In this document: positions 52,164 through 62,053 of the stretch, one piece after another
How the letters are laid out: the number at the start of each line of letters is the position of its first letter
Numbering within the stretch: position 1 is the first letter of the stretch
Notes under the pieces: model-generated
The model's database searches: none
The model's input: only the letters and a program-made list of their open reading frames with translations
What the model was told of the DNA's origin: nothing
Made by a program: the position numbers and the translations under genes
Assembly: GCF_001552195.1 (NCBI RefSeq)
Contig: NZ_BCQS01000026.1
Location: 1-64,000 of the forward strand
Length of the DNA stretch: 64,000 nucleotides
DNA from: Actinomadura latina NBRC 106108
GTDB taxonomy: Bacteria; Actinomycetota; Actinomycetes; Streptosporangiales; Streptosporangiaceae
Direction: 5' to 3'

Positions 52164-52901
52164 GTGCGGTTACAGGTGAATTTCCACACGGGGGCTCGTG
52201 AGCTGGAATGGGACGAGGTGTTGGCTCCGGGGCGGGCCCTGTCCTACGCGCTGCTGGAGCGAGGGGCGCCCGAGCTGGGGCGGACCCTGCACCAGTCGGG
52301 CTGGGGGCCGCACGGATTGGTCCCATTCGGCTATGGGGCGCCGGTCTTTCCGGCGGCGAAGCGGCGTCGCGGTGTCTACGCCGCTGAGGGTCCGGGAGTT
52401 GTGGAGTTCGGAAGTCCGCTGCTCGCCGTGGTCGAGGGATGGGCCAAGGCGCTGGCGTCGATGCCGGTGCTGGCGTGGGGCGCGACCGCCTTCATCGTCG
52501 ACAACGTCGAGCCGGTGGAGGCTCCGGAGTTCCCGTCCGGGAAGGCGGTGTTCCGGACGGTGACGCCGGTGGTGATGAAAGGCGCGGGACGCGACGAGTC
52601 GGGGGTCCGCACTCGCCGGCAGGCGTGGTGCCTTCCGGGGGAGCCGGAGTGGGACGCCTACGTGCAGGGCAACCTGCGGCGCAAAGCGGTGACCATGGGC
52701 CTGGACCCAGAGGTCACGCTGGAGAACGTCGGGTGGATCGGCCCGAAGCGCTCGTTCTCGGTGGGGAGTGGAGGGGGCGGAAAGAAGCCGGGCGCCTGCG
52801 TTGAAGTCATGGTGTCCGGTGCCCCCGAGACGCTTTCTGCTCTGCACTCATGGGGTCTGGGGCAGGCCAACAGCGCCGGGATGGGCTGGATCGGTGCCTG
52901 A
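52164..52901 (+). CDS. cas6: Cas6 of the type I-B system
   Basis: 245 residues from GTG 52164. RAMP fold with an N-terminal VNFHTGARELEWDEVLAPGR and the C-terminal glycine-rich end WGLGQANSAGMGWIG. It should cleave the 30-nt repeats of arrays A, B and C to leave an 8-nt TTCGCAAC handle. It is the first gene of the I-B cas operon. Confidence 0.9.
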   Translation: MRLQVNFHTGARELEWDEVLAPGRALSYALLERGAPELGRTLHQSGWGPHGLVPFGYGAPVFPAAKRRRGVYAAEGPGVVEFGSPLLAVVEGWAKALASMPVLAWGATAFIVDNVEPVEAPEFPSGKAVFRTVTPVVMKGAGRDESGVRTRRQAWCLPGEPEWDAYVQGNLRRKAVTMGLDPEVTLENVGWIGPKRSFSVGSGGGGKKPGACVEVMVSGAPETLSALHSWGLGQANSAGMGWIGA

Positions 52902-52959
52902 CTCCACGCCGGACGTCTTAGGAACCGCGCCGATTGGGGCACCCCGGAGGTCGTCGGGT

Positions 52960-54381
52960 ATGGCTGATGATTCGGCTGACCCCCGGTCCCTGGTGCTGAC
53001 CGCGAGCCCGTTGCAGCGCGTGGGGGCGTTCGCGCTGGCGGAGCTCGCCGAGGTGAGTCATCCGCAGGACCTGACGGGGCAGACCCTCGCCGACGTCGTG
53101 GCGTTGATGACCAGGCATCTTCTGGAGACGGTCAAGGTCGCGAAGGCTGCAGACCCCGGCGGTTTCTGGTTGGGGGCGAGTTATCTGCTCTGGCCCAACT
53201 CGAAGCTGAATCCGACCGCGCGCGGGAAACAGTCCCCTGCGGAGCGGGAGAAGCTGATCCGTGAGTGGCGGGCTTGGCCTGACTCCGCCGGCTGGCCAGG
53301 CGTGCCGTGTGCGTATTGCGGACGTGCGGCCTGTGACTGGTACGGGAAGGTCGACATTCCGCTCGGGGCGAGCGTCGCGCATCGCAACACCACCGCGCCG
53401 GGCCAGGAGGGCACGCCGCTGTGTTATCCGTGTGTGGCCAGTCTCTGGGCGTTCCCCTATGGGGCATCGCTGTCGGGTGGCCGTGCGGCACTGATGCACT
53501 CCTGGGACGACGCATTCCTGGAAAGAATGACCAGGACAACGGTCGTCCGAACCTTGCAGCAGGCCGCCGCAGGGCCGTCCAAAGGGGAGAAGCCGGGCCC
53601 GTACGCGCGTGAGTTGTGGGTCCTCCGTGCCGTGCGCGCCTACAGCCAGCGGATCACCTCCGGCGTGGAACTGCTCGTCCTGTCCAACTCCAACAAGGAA
53701 CAGTTGCTCGCGACCCACGAGTTGACCCAGCCCGTCGCGGAATGGCTGCGCTCCACGAACAAGGACTCTGAGCGCCGCGCTGGATACACGACCTTGGTCG
53801 CGACTCAGGGAACCAAGCAGGTCCCGGGTGAGGCGTTCCTGGCCAAGCGGGCGTTCACCCGGCCCGCTCAAGTCGTGGACTTCGCCATCGGTCATGTCCT
53901 GGGCCAGATCTCGCCGACGGTACTCATTCCGGCTGAGACCAGAATCCTGGCCCCGCTCCTGTACTCCTACTGCCACGAGGTGCTGACCATGGACGACAAG
54001 GACGTCGAACGGATCAAGGAACTGGCGGGTCGGCTGGCCGCGCTGCTGGGGCAGGACAACCGCCCGGGGCCGTTCCGCGACTTCATCCGCGCGAACAGCA
54101 AGGGCGGCAACCTGTACGGCTGGTTCCGCTCGAAGGGTGTCGACTGGCTGCTGTTCCCGCGTCCCGAGGGCACCTCGCCGGTGCTGCTCCCGGTGCAGGA
54201 CTACCGGTTGCTGTTCGAGGACGAGCGGTCCTGGTCCTGGCGGCGGCTGCTGGTGTTCGCCGTCCTGGAGGCGCTGGCCGAGGCGGGTTGGGAGCCCAAG
54301 GGCTCGCAGGAGGAACTCCAAGAGATCAAGGACCTGGCCGACGCCGCCGGCGGCGACCAGGAGGAAGGGGCGGAACAGTGA
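52960..54381 (+). CDS. cas8: Cas8 large subunit (type I-B, Cst1/Cas8b-like)
   Basis: 473 residues from ATG 52960 with GGAGG upstream. The large subunit of Cascade recognises the PAM. It has a zinc-finger-like group near the N terminus, CAYCGRAAC (C117, C120, C125) and LCYPC (C155, C158), as in Cst1-type Cas8 proteins. The helical C-terminal half probably takes the place of Cas11. Position between cas6 and cas7 confirms the call. A longer frame start upstream overlaps cas6 and is rejected. Confidence 0.9.
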   Translation: MADDSADPRSLVLTASPLQRVGAFALAELAEVSHPQDLTGQTLADVVALMTRHLLETVKVAKAADPGGFWLGASYLLWPNSKLNPTARGKQSPAEREKLIREWRAWPDSAGWPGVPCAYCGRAACDWYGKVDIPLGASVAHRNTTAPGQEGTPLCYPCVASLWAFPYGASLSGGRAALMHSWDDAFLERMTRTTVVRTLQQAAAGPSKGEKPGPYARELWVLRAVRAYSQRITSGVELLVLSNSNKEQLLATHELTQPVAEWLRSTNKDSERRAGYTTLVATQGTKQVPGEAFLAKRAFTRPAQVVDFAIGHVLGQISPTVLIPAETRILAPLLYSYCHEVLTMDDKDVERIKELAGRLAALLGQDNRPGPFRDFIRANSKGGNLYGWFRSKGVDWLLFPRPEGTSPVLLPVQDYRLLFEDERSWSWRRLLVFAVLEALAEAGWEPKGSQEELQEIKDLADAAGGDQEEGAEQ

Positions 54382-55433
54382 CGTTCCTGGTGGGGCAGCA
54401 GATTCTGGAGATCAAGGCCGGAGCGCCGAACAACGGCCGCGGCGAGGACAACCGCGGCATGGTCAAGCAGTTCGCGGTCGGCCGGGGGGACAAGTACCCG
54501 TACGTGTCGGCGCAGGCGGGCCGACGGTGGCTTCGCGACAGCCTGCCCGCCGGTGAGCCGACCTCGCCGGTGATCCGCAGCGGTGAAGGCAAGAAGCAGC
54601 AGGCCTACACCCGTGGCCGCCCCGACCTGTACCTGGACGACGACCTGTTCGGCTACATGATCGCGGTCAAGGCGGACGAGGCCGGGGCGAAGAAGGGCGA
54701 GTCGAAGACGTTCATGCGCGACACCGTCCTGGCCACCGGCACCCTGGTGTCGGTCGTGCCCAGCAGGCCGGTCATGGACTTCGGGACGATGAGCCGGGAC
54801 TTCGAGCCCGGCACCCACCCCGTCATCCACGAGCACGAGATGTACACCGCGGACCTGGCTGGCGACCTGCTTCTGGACCTGCCGCGCGTCGGGACGTTCG
54901 AAACCGGCGGCAGGACGACCAAGGCCGCGCTGCCCCATTGGTTGGCAGACGAGGTCATCGAGAAAGGCGGCAGCGAGGTCGTCCTGCGCGGCGTGCAGTG
55001 CGTGCGGCTGCCGATCGACGAACGGCGCCGCCGCGTGGCGGTGCTGCTGCGGACGATGGCGATGGTCAAGGGCGGCGCCAAGCAGTCGGCCCACTACGGC
55101 GACCGCACGCCGGGCCTGGTGATCCTGGCTCCGATCAAGGGCGGTACCAACCCGTTCACCAGGGTCGTCCGCGAGCGAGAGAAGACGACGTACTTCGACG
55201 CCGACGTCCTGCGCGAGGAGATCGGGGCGTGGTCGGACGAACTGGACGGCCCGGTGCGGATCGGATGGGCGCCGGGTTTCCTGGGCACCCAGCGTGACCG
55301 GGCGAGCAGTGATCTCGCCGACCTGGTCAAGGACGAGAAGCTGGTCCTGGGCCACCCGCGCACGGTACTGAACACCCTGGCCGGCGAGATCGAGGCCGGG
55401 GATCACGACTCCTGGTTCGACGACCCGGCGTAG
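54378..55433 (+). CDS. cas7: Cas7 backbone subunit (DevR/Cst2-type)
   Basis: 351 residues from GTG 54378, overlapping the cas8 stop by 4 bases. LEIKAGAPNNGRGEDNRGMV followed by KQFAVGRGDKYPYVSAQAGR is the N-terminal signature of Cst2/DevR Cas7. Six or more copies bind along the crRNA spacer. The end (GHPRTVLNTLAGEIEAGDHD) is acidic. Confidence 0.94.
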   Translation: MTFLVGQQILEIKAGAPNNGRGEDNRGMVKQFAVGRGDKYPYVSAQAGRRWLRDSLPAGEPTSPVIRSGEGKKQQAYTRGRPDLYLDDDLFGYMIAVKADEAGAKKGESKTFMRDTVLATGTLVSVVPSRPVMDFGTMSRDFEPGTHPVIHEHEMYTADLAGDLLLDLPRVGTFETGGRTTKAALPHWLADEVIEKGGSEVVLRGVQCVRLPIDERRRRVAVLLRTMAMVKGGAKQSAHYGDRTPGLVILAPIKGGTNPFTRVVREREKTTYFDADVLREEIGAWSDELDGPVRIGWAPGFLGTQRDRASSDLADLVKDEKLVLGHPRTVLNTLAGEIEAGDHDSWFDDPA

Positions 55434-55517
55434 GCGCGGGCGCGTCGATCATCGGCCCTTCGAGGGGAGCCTTCGCCGTCCACATCGTGCCGTCCAAGCC
55501 CATGCAAGGAGCAGACC

Positions 55518-56171
55518 ATGCTCGAGGCTCTGGAGCTGACCGTCACCGCTCCGGTCGTCAGTTTCCGTAACCCTCTCTACGACGGGCTACAGGTCGGGCT
55601 GCCCTGTCCGCCGCCGTCCACGGTCGGCGGGATGCTCGCCGCCGCGGCCGGAGGCTGGGACCGGGTCCCCCGCAACACCCGTTTCGGGATGACCTTCCGC
55701 GCCGCCGGCTCGGGCACCGACCTGGAGACCTACCATCCCCTCGGCAGCCCCGGCACCTCGACCAACGTCACCATCAAGGACCGCGACTTCCTCGCCCACG
55801 TGACGCTGACCGTATGGCTCACCGAAGACATCGGCCTGTGGACGGGTGCGATCCGCCGCCCGGTCTGGCCGCTGCGCCTTGGCCGCAGCCAGGACCTGGT
55901 CACGGCCACCACCCGGCACGTCGAACTGGCTGCGTCCGCCGGCCGTCAGGGACATGCCGTCGTCCCCTTCGACGTACCGGACGCGGTCGGCACGGCGATG
56001 CGGTTGACGACCGTCATCTCCGATGACCGCGCCCGCTTCAAATGGGACAGCTACCGATACGCGCCATCGGGAGCCCGCACCGACATCGACACCGGTCTGG
56101 CCACCGAGCAGGGACAGGCCGTCGCGATGCTCCCTCCCGTCCATCCGGACCACTTGGCCCCCGTCGTCTGA
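55518..56171 (+). CDS. cas5: Cas5 (type I-B)
   Basis: 217 residues from ATG 55518. LELTVTAPVVSFRNPLYDGL and CPPPSTVGGMLAAAAGGW are the Cas5 N-terminal RAMP motif. Cas5 caps the 5' handle of the crRNA. There is an 84-base gap after cas7. Confidence 0.93.
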   Translation: MLEALELTVTAPVVSFRNPLYDGLQVGLPCPPPSTVGGMLAAAAGGWDRVPRNTRFGMTFRAAGSGTDLETYHPLGSPGTSTNVTIKDRDFLAHVTLTVWLTEDIGLWTGAIRRPVWPLRLGRSQDLVTATTRHVELAASAGRQGHAVVPFDVPDAVGTAMRLTTVISDDRARFKWDSYRYAPSGARTDIDTGLATEQGQAVAMLPPVHPDHLAPVV

Positions 56172-56188
56172 AGTTCTTGGAGCAGTCC

Positions 56189-58594
56189 GTGAGGAATCTG
56201 CGCGCGAAGAGCTCCACCAAGCCGGGCGTGCCCGGCGAACTGCTGACCAGTCACCTGCTCAACACCCTGGAAGCCGTCGAGGCGATCCGGGCGCGGATCG
56301 GTGGTATCCCTGGCCTGCCCGCCGAGTTCTGGACCTGGGCGGCGCTCGCCGCGCTCCTTCACGACACCGGGAAACTGCCGGACGGCTTCCAGCGGATGAT
56401 CGGCAACACCCGCCAGGAGCCGGCGGCCTGGGGTGAACGGCACGAGGTGCTCTCCCTGGGATTCGTGGAGCTTCTGCTCAAGGGCCTTCCCGATGAACAA
56501 CGCGACTGGGTCGCGGCCGCAGTGGCAGGCCATCACCGTCCGTTCACCTCGGGTCTCGATGCACCGCCCAAACTGCCCCTGATCACCCAGTACGGCGACG
56601 ATCAAGCCGAGGACTTCGCCCGCCGCTTCGCTCCGGCCGACCAGAGCCAGCTGGCCGATCTCTTGGAGTGGTTGCATGCCACCGGCCTCCGCCACCATTT
56701 ACCGGTCGCCGGATCCGTCCCACGCGCGGACTTACGGCAACTGACAGGCGCCGCCCACCGCCTTTTCCAGAAGCTCGCGGACCGGTGGGATCTGGCTCTC
56801 CCAGCCGGTGACGTCAGCGGGCGGACGGCCGTCCTGCTGCTGGGCGTGGTCACCATGGCCGACCACCTTTCATCAGCGCACTCTCCCCTGGAGACCAGAC
56901 ACCCGCTGGACGGGACCTATCTCCGTCGGCTGACGGAACGATTCGCCGCACAAGGCCACACGCTCCGGCCCCAACAGCGCCAAGCCGCCGAGGTCGCCGG
57001 CAACCTCCTCCTCCGTTCGTGGACGGGAAGCGGCAAAACCGAAGCCGTCCTGCTTTGGGCGACGACCCAAATCGACGACCTGGCGGCTCGCAACGACTGC
57101 AACCCCCGCGTGTTCTACCTGCTGCCCTACCTGGCCAGCATCAACGCGATGACCGTCCGCCTACGCGAAGACCTGAACGCACCCGACGTGATCGGCGTGG
57201 CTCATTCGAAGGCGGCCTCGTACCATCTCGCGCAGTCTCTCGCCGACGGCTGCCCTGGCGACGACACCGACCCGGTCGACGCCGCGTCAAAGGCCCATTC
57301 CCGCGCGGAAGCGACGAAGAACTTCCGTGAACTCCTGCGCGTCGGCACCCCCTACCAGCTCCTCCGGGGCGCACTGGCCGGCCCCGTCCACTCCGGCATC
57401 CTGGCCGACAGCGCCAACTCGATCTTCATCCTGGACGAGCTGCACGCCTACGACGCACGCCGTCTCGGCATGATCCTCGCCATCATGAGCCTCTGGCAGG
57501 ACCTCGGCGGACGCATCGCCGTGCTCTCCGCGACCCTGCCCACCGCCCTGGCAGAACTGGTGTCCAAGACGCTCGGCGGGCACACGACCCTGGTCGAGCC
57601 GCCTGCCGCAAGCCCACCGCCGATCCGCCACCGGCTTCACATTCGCCATGATCACCTCACAGGGGAAGCCTCCCTGGAGGAGATACGCGGACGTCTTGCC
57701 GATGGCCAGTCCGTCCTGGTCGTGGCCAACAACATTCGGGACGCGATCACTCTTTACGAGAACCTCCGGCCCCACTGCGTCGAACTCCATGGCGAGGGCT
57801 CTGTGCATCTTCTGCACTCGCGGTACCGCCGGATGGACCGAACCGTCATCGAAGCAGCCATCCAGGAACGCTTCGCCAGCGGAAAAGCGCGCCAGCCGGG
57901 TCTGCTGGTCGGGACCCAAGCGCTCGAGGTCTCTCTCGATCTCGACCTCGATGCCTGCCACACTTCCGCCGCGGACCTGGAAGCCCTCGTTCAGCGCTTC
58001 GGCCGAGTCAACCGGCTCGCCACTCTGGCCCCCGCTCCGGTCATCGTCCACCAGCCCGCATACAACCCCCGACGCGGCGGCGGAGACGAACTGTGGGCCG
58101 ACGGCGTCTACGAGGCCGAACCCACCGGGCTCGGCTGGGACATCCTCACCAGCCATGACGGACAGACGATCGATGAACAAGTCATCACCAAGTGGCTCGA
58201 CGAAATCTACGCCAGCCCTTGGGGAGGAAAATGGTCCGAAGAAGTCAGCTATCACCGAGAGAGCTTTGAGAAGTCATTTCTGAGATTCCGTCAGCCTTTC
58301 GATGACCGCTCTGGTCTTGCGGAGGCCTTCGACGCACAGTTCGACGGAACCGAAGCAATACTGAAAGAAGACCACGAGAACTATCGGGCCGCGCTGGAGA
58401 GGGGGGCGAGGAAGACCGGCCGTCTCTACGCAGACCAGTACCTCATTCCATTGCCTTCATGGGCAGTAAGACTCGGTTCCTACGACAAGCGCCTCAAAGT
58501 TCACATCATCGACGCTGAATATGATTCCGAGCTGGGATTGCGGGACATCCGCGATGACCCGCAACAGGTATATCAAGCGGGTGAGATCCTTTGA
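56189..58594 (+). CDS. cas3: Cas3 nuclease-helicase (HD plus DExH)
   Basis: 801 residues from GTG 56189, 17 bases after cas5, with GGAG just upstream. N-terminal HD nuclease: SHLLNT (His22), LLHDTGKLP (His58, Asp59), GERHEVLS (His85), GHHRPF (His115, His116). Helicase motifs: WTGSGKTEAV (Walker A), FILDELHAYD (DEAH-like), LSATLPTALAE (motif III), QALEVSLDLDLD and RFGRVNRL (motifs V and VI). It degrades target DNA recruited by Cascade. Full length and intact. Confidence 0.96.
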   Translation: MRNLRAKSSTKPGVPGELLTSHLLNTLEAVEAIRARIGGIPGLPAEFWTWAALAALLHDTGKLPDGFQRMIGNTRQEPAAWGERHEVLSLGFVELLLKGLPDEQRDWVAAAVAGHHRPFTSGLDAPPKLPLITQYGDDQAEDFARRFAPADQSQLADLLEWLHATGLRHHLPVAGSVPRADLRQLTGAAHRLFQKLADRWDLALPAGDVSGRTAVLLLGVVTMADHLSSAHSPLETRHPLDGTYLRRLTERFAAQGHTLRPQQRQAAEVAGNLLLRSWTGSGKTEAVLLWATTQIDDLAARNDCNPRVFYLLPYLASINAMTVRLREDLNAPDVIGVAHSKAASYHLAQSLADGCPGDDTDPVDAASKAHSRAEATKNFRELLRVGTPYQLLRGALAGPVHSGILADSANSIFILDELHAYDARRLGMILAIMSLWQDLGGRIAVLSATLPTALAELVSKTLGGHTTLVEPPAASPPPIRHRLHIRHDHLTGEASLEEIRGRLADGQSVLVVANNIRDAITLYENLRPHCVELHGEGSVHLLHSRYRRMDRTVIEAAIQERFASGKARQPGLLVGTQALEVSLDLDLDACHTSAADLEALVQRFGRVNRLATLAPAPVIVHQPAYNPRRGGGDELWADGVYEAEPTGLGWDILTSHDGQTIDEQVITKWLDEIYASPWGGKWSEEVSYHRESFEKSFLRFRQPFDDRSGLAEAFDAQFDGTEAILKEDHENYRAALERGARKTGRLYADQYLIPLPSWAVRLGSYDKRLKVHIIDAEYDSELGLRDIRDDPQQVYQAGEIL

Positions 58595-59088
58595 TCGGTG
58601 CCGACGATGTTGGTGGCGTCCACATCAAGTACCTCTACCACTGTCCTCGACAACTGTGGCTCTATGTCCGCGGCGTCCGTCCCGAGCACCTGAGCGGAAG
58701 CGTCCAACTCGGCGAAGCCGTGCACGATACCTCCTACACCCGCAGCAGCCCCATCGACCTGGGCGCGGCCAAACTCGACTTCATCGACGGCCAAAGCTGG
58801 GTTCACGAAGTCAAATCATCGACCAGACCGACTCCAGCGGACGAAGCACAGGGACGCCACTACTGCCACCGCCTCGAACAGGTCGGCATCGACGCCAAAG
58901 GTGCGATCTTGCATTACCCAAAGACTCGTCGCACTCACCGTTACCCCTACACGCCGGAAGCCGCCCAGCAGGCACAAGCCGACATCGCCGACGTCCTCGC
59001 GGTTGCCGCAGCACCCTTGTCTCCCGAGCGACTCTCGCGTTCCGCCTGCAGGGGATGCAGCTTCACCGACTACTGCTGGACGGAATGA
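58591..59088 (+). CDS. cas4: Cas4 (RecB-like adaptation nuclease)
   Basis: 165 residues. TTG start overlaps the cas3 stop (TTGA). KYLYHCPRQLWLYVRGVRPE with Cys18, Asp63 in KLDFIDG, EVKSS (Glu73, Lys75) and the C-terminal CRGCSFTDYC (C153, C156, C162) give the iron-sulfur RecB nuclease of Cas4, which selects prespacers with a PAM. Confidence 0.96.
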   Translation: MIGADDVGGVHIKYLYHCPRQLWLYVRGVRPEHLSGSVQLGEAVHDTSYTRSSPIDLGAAKLDFIDGQSWVHEVKSSTRPTPADEAQGRHYCHRLEQVGIDAKGAILHYPKTRRTHRYPYTPEAAQQAQADIADVLAVAAAPLSPERLSRSACRGCSFTDYCWTE

Positions 59089-59089
59089 C

Positions 59090-60070
59090 ATGCCCGCCGC
59101 CGCACGTACCTACTGGCTCACCAGTCCATGCCGAATTCGCCGCAAGGACGAATCACTCGTCATCGAGCGCGAGTCGGCCGGCAAGGTCCACATCCCCATC
59201 ACGGACGTCCGCGACATCGTCGCCTGCGCTGAAACCGACATCAACACCTCCGTCGTCGCACTCCTGAACCGCCACCGGATCAACGTTCACCTCCTGAGCT
59301 ACTACGGCGACTACGCCGGATCGCTCCTCACCTCCGACACAAGCACGTCCGGTGAAACCGTCCTGGCCCAGGCCCGACTCGCCGAGGACCCCGAAGCGGC
59401 TCTCCACGTCGCCCGCGCCATCGTGGACTCCGCGGCCTTCAACGTCCGTCGGGTCATCGACCGGAACCTACTCGCGCGGCCATACGCCGTACTGCAGGAG
59501 AACCTCGAATCAGCAGTGAGTCCCGCCCACCTCATGGGCATCGAAGGAACGTTCCGCCGATCAGCATGGGAGGTCCTCGACACCAAGCTCCCCGACTGGC
59601 TACAGCTCGGCGGGCGCAGCCGACGCCCGCCGAAGAACGCCGGCAACGCATTCATCAGCTACGTCAACGGCATCACCTATGCACGCATACTGACGGCCCT
59701 GCGCCTCACACCTCTCCACACGGGCATCGCCTTCCTGCACAGCAGCATGGAGCGCCAGCGCCACTCCCTGGTCCTCGACCTTTCAGAAATGTTCAAACCG
59801 CTGTTCGCTGAACGGCTACTCCTGCGGATGGCCACACGCAACCAGCTCAAAGAGCACCACTTCGACAGCGAAGCCAACCAGGCCATGCTGAGCGAAAGCG
59901 GCCGCAAGCTCGTCGTCCAAGCCGTCCGTGACGAACTCGCCGTCACCGTCACCCACCGTGCCCTCGGCCGCCCAGCCGCCTACGACGAACTGCTCTACCT
60001 CGACGCACTCGCGCTCACCCGACGATGCCTCGAAGGAACCCCGTACAAACCGTTCAGGATCTGGTGGTGA
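59090..60070 (+). CDS. cas1: Cas1 integrase (type I-B)
   Basis: 326 residues from ATG 59090, 1 base after cas4. Catalytic residues: Glu152 (GIEGTFRRSAW), His217 (AFLHSSMERQRHSL) and Asp230/Glu233 in LDLSEMFKP. Separate from the RT-linked Cas1 at 3679, so the strain carries two adaptation modules. Confidence 0.96.
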   Translation: MPAAARTYWLTSPCRIRRKDESLVIERESAGKVHIPITDVRDIVACAETDINTSVVALLNRHRINVHLLSYYGDYAGSLLTSDTSTSGETVLAQARLAEDPEAALHVARAIVDSAAFNVRRVIDRNLLARPYAVLQENLESAVSPAHLMGIEGTFRRSAWEVLDTKLPDWLQLGGRSRRPPKNAGNAFISYVNGITYARILTALRLTPLHTGIAFLHSSMERQRHSLVLDLSEMFKPLFAERLLLRMATRNQLKEHHFDSEANQAMLSESGRKLVVQAVRDELAVTVTHRALGRPAAYDELLYLDALALTRRCLEGTPYKPFRIWW

Positions 60071-60080
60071 AGGACGCGCC

Positions 60081-60344
60081 GTGCACGTCATCGTGGTCTA
60101 CGACACCGCAGCCGAACGGAACCCCCGCATCCTGCGGACCTGCCGCAAGTACCTGCACCACGTCCAGCGCAGCGTCTTCGAAGGCCAGGTCAGCGCAGCC
60201 CAACTACGACGCTTCCAAGCAGAAGTCGAGACCCTCCTGGACCTCAGCTACGACAACGTCATCGTGTACACCTTCCCGCCCGGGACGACCCCCATCCGGC
60301 ACGCATGGGGCGCTGCTGAACCAGCCCCGACCGACGTCCTGTAG
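60081..60344 (+). CDS. cas2: Cas2 (type I-B)
   Basis: 87 residues from GTG 60081 with AAGGA upstream. VHVIVVYDTAAERNPRILRT (Asp8) and LHHVQRSVFEGQVS are classic Cas2. Unlike the two Cas2-like proteins at the left end, it has no CxxC. It ends the cas operon; array C leader follows. Confidence 0.96.
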   Translation: MHVIVVYDTAAERNPRILRTCRKYLHHVQRSVFEGQVSAAQLRRFQAEVETLLDLSYDNVIVYTFPPGTTPIRHAWGAAEPAPTDVL

Positions 60345-60379
60345 TCCCACTGCGGTACCCCGAACGCACCGGAGTCGAT

Positions 60380-60494
60380 CAAGGAAATTTCAGCGACACG
60401 CCGGGCTCAACTGCACGACCGGAGGGTCGCTGAAGAATCGACCGAAAACGCGCCTCATAAGCCACGTCCCACCTGCAGCTTTACCATGGGGCCG
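60380..60494 (+). promoter_or_regulatory. Leader of array C with conserved inverted repeat
   Basis: Inverted arms TTCAGCGACACGCCGG (60389-60404) and CCGGAGGGTCGCTGAA (60419-60434), 14 bases apart, and CCTGCAGCTTTACCATGGGG next to the first repeat. The reverse complement matches leaders A and B. Confidence 0.8.
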
Positions 60495-62040
60495 GTCCTC
60501 ATCGCCCCTACGAGGGTTCGCAACAGCGCGACGGCGCGCGGCAGGAAGTGGCCTGCGGGTCCTCATCGCCCCTACGAGGGTTCGCAACAGCCGCCCGTGG
60601 TTGGCGAGGACCTGCAGGACCAGGGGTCCTCATCGCCCCTACGAGGGTTCGCAACGTGTGCTGTGTCCCGCCGGTGGCGGCGTTCCAGAATGGTCCTCAT
60701 CGCCCCTACGAGGGTTCGCAACCCGATGTTCTGGCTCGTCGCGGTCGGCACCCTGACGCGTCCTCATCGCCCCTACGAGGGTTCGCAACGCGACGACCGT
60801 CCCGGCGCCGTCGGCGAGCTGGAAAGGTCCTCATCGCCCCTACGAGGGTTCGCAACGGCCTTTTGTCCATGGTGATGGTGCCGACGGGGGTCCTCATCGC
60901 CCCTACGAGGGTTCGCAACCGGCTTCGAGGCCGGCGCCGTGATTGCGTCCCTCGTCCTCATCGCCCCTACGAGGGTTCGCAACGGCGTACACGGTGAACC
61001 GGGCGGTGGCGTGGTGCCCGGGTCCTCATCGCCCCTACGAGGGTTCGCAACTACCAGCCCGCCGCCGCTGGGATGCCCGCGTCGTGGGGTCCTCATCGCC
61101 CCTACGAGGGTTCGCAACGCGCCGCTCACCTTGGACACGGCGCGGTGGGACGGGCGGTCCTCATCGCCCCTACGAGGGTTCGCAACATCCGCCACTCGTC
61201 CTGGTAGCCGGGGCGGTCGGCGTCCTCATCGCCCCTACGAGGGTTCGCAACAGCGGCCTGCCGGGGTCACCGGGGAAGCCCGGCCCGTGTCCTCATCGCC
61301 CCTACGAGGGTTCGCAACCCGGTCTGGTCGCCGCGGGCCGCAAGACCGGGTGGCGCCGGTCCTCATCGCCCCTACGAGGGTTCGCAACGCGTGAACCTGA
61401 TGCGCCTGTCGCACCTGACCGGTGTGTCCTCATCGCCCCTACGAGGGTTCGCAACATTCCTGCTGCTGCGAGTAGACGGTTCAGGGCGGCGAGTCCTCAT
61501 CGCCCCTACGAGGGTTCGCAACACAAGGCCGCGAAGGGCGAGGACGCCCCGATCAAGGCGTCCTCATCGCCCCTACGAGGGTTCGCAACCGGATCCCGCC
61601 GTCGGCGGCACCGGCCTGGCCGGGGGCGTCCTCATCGCCCCTACGAGGGTTCGCAACACCGGGCATGGGTCGAGGAGACGATCCGCGAGCACGGCGTCCT
61701 CATCGCCCCTACGAGGGTTCGCAACTGGTCGTGGATCACCACCCCCCTACTCACCGTTCACGTCCTCATCGCCCCTACGAGGGTTCGCAACTTCACTTTC
61801 CCCCCTTGCGTCGGGTGGCGCGCAGTGGTCCTCATCGCCCCTACGAGGGTTCGCAACCCGAACGGTTCGGGCTCCCCTCCCTCGCCCCCGACGCGTCCTC
61901 ATCGCCCCTACGAGGGTTCGCAACATGGCGTCGCAGTACGGCGGCGTGCAGGGCCCGGTCCTCATCGCCCCTACGAGGGTTCGCAACACGTGGAACGGGA
62001 TGCCGGGCCGTCCTCCGACCTTGGTCCTCATCGCCTCGTC
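60495..62040 (+). CRISPR. CRISPR array C (30-bp type I-B repeat)
   Basis: 23 intact repeats, GTCCTCATCGCCCCTACGAG then GGTTCGCAAC, starting at 60495, 60559, 60626, 60693, 60760, 60827, 60890, 60954, 61022, 61089, 61157, 61222, 61289, 61359, 61426, 61493, 61560, 61628, 61696, 61762, 61828, 61895 and 61958, plus a terminal fragment at 62024-62040 (GTCCTCATCGCCTCG). Spacers are about 33-40 bp. The leader is on the left next to cas2. Confidence 0.98.
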
Positions 62041-62053
62041 GGACGTACTCTCT

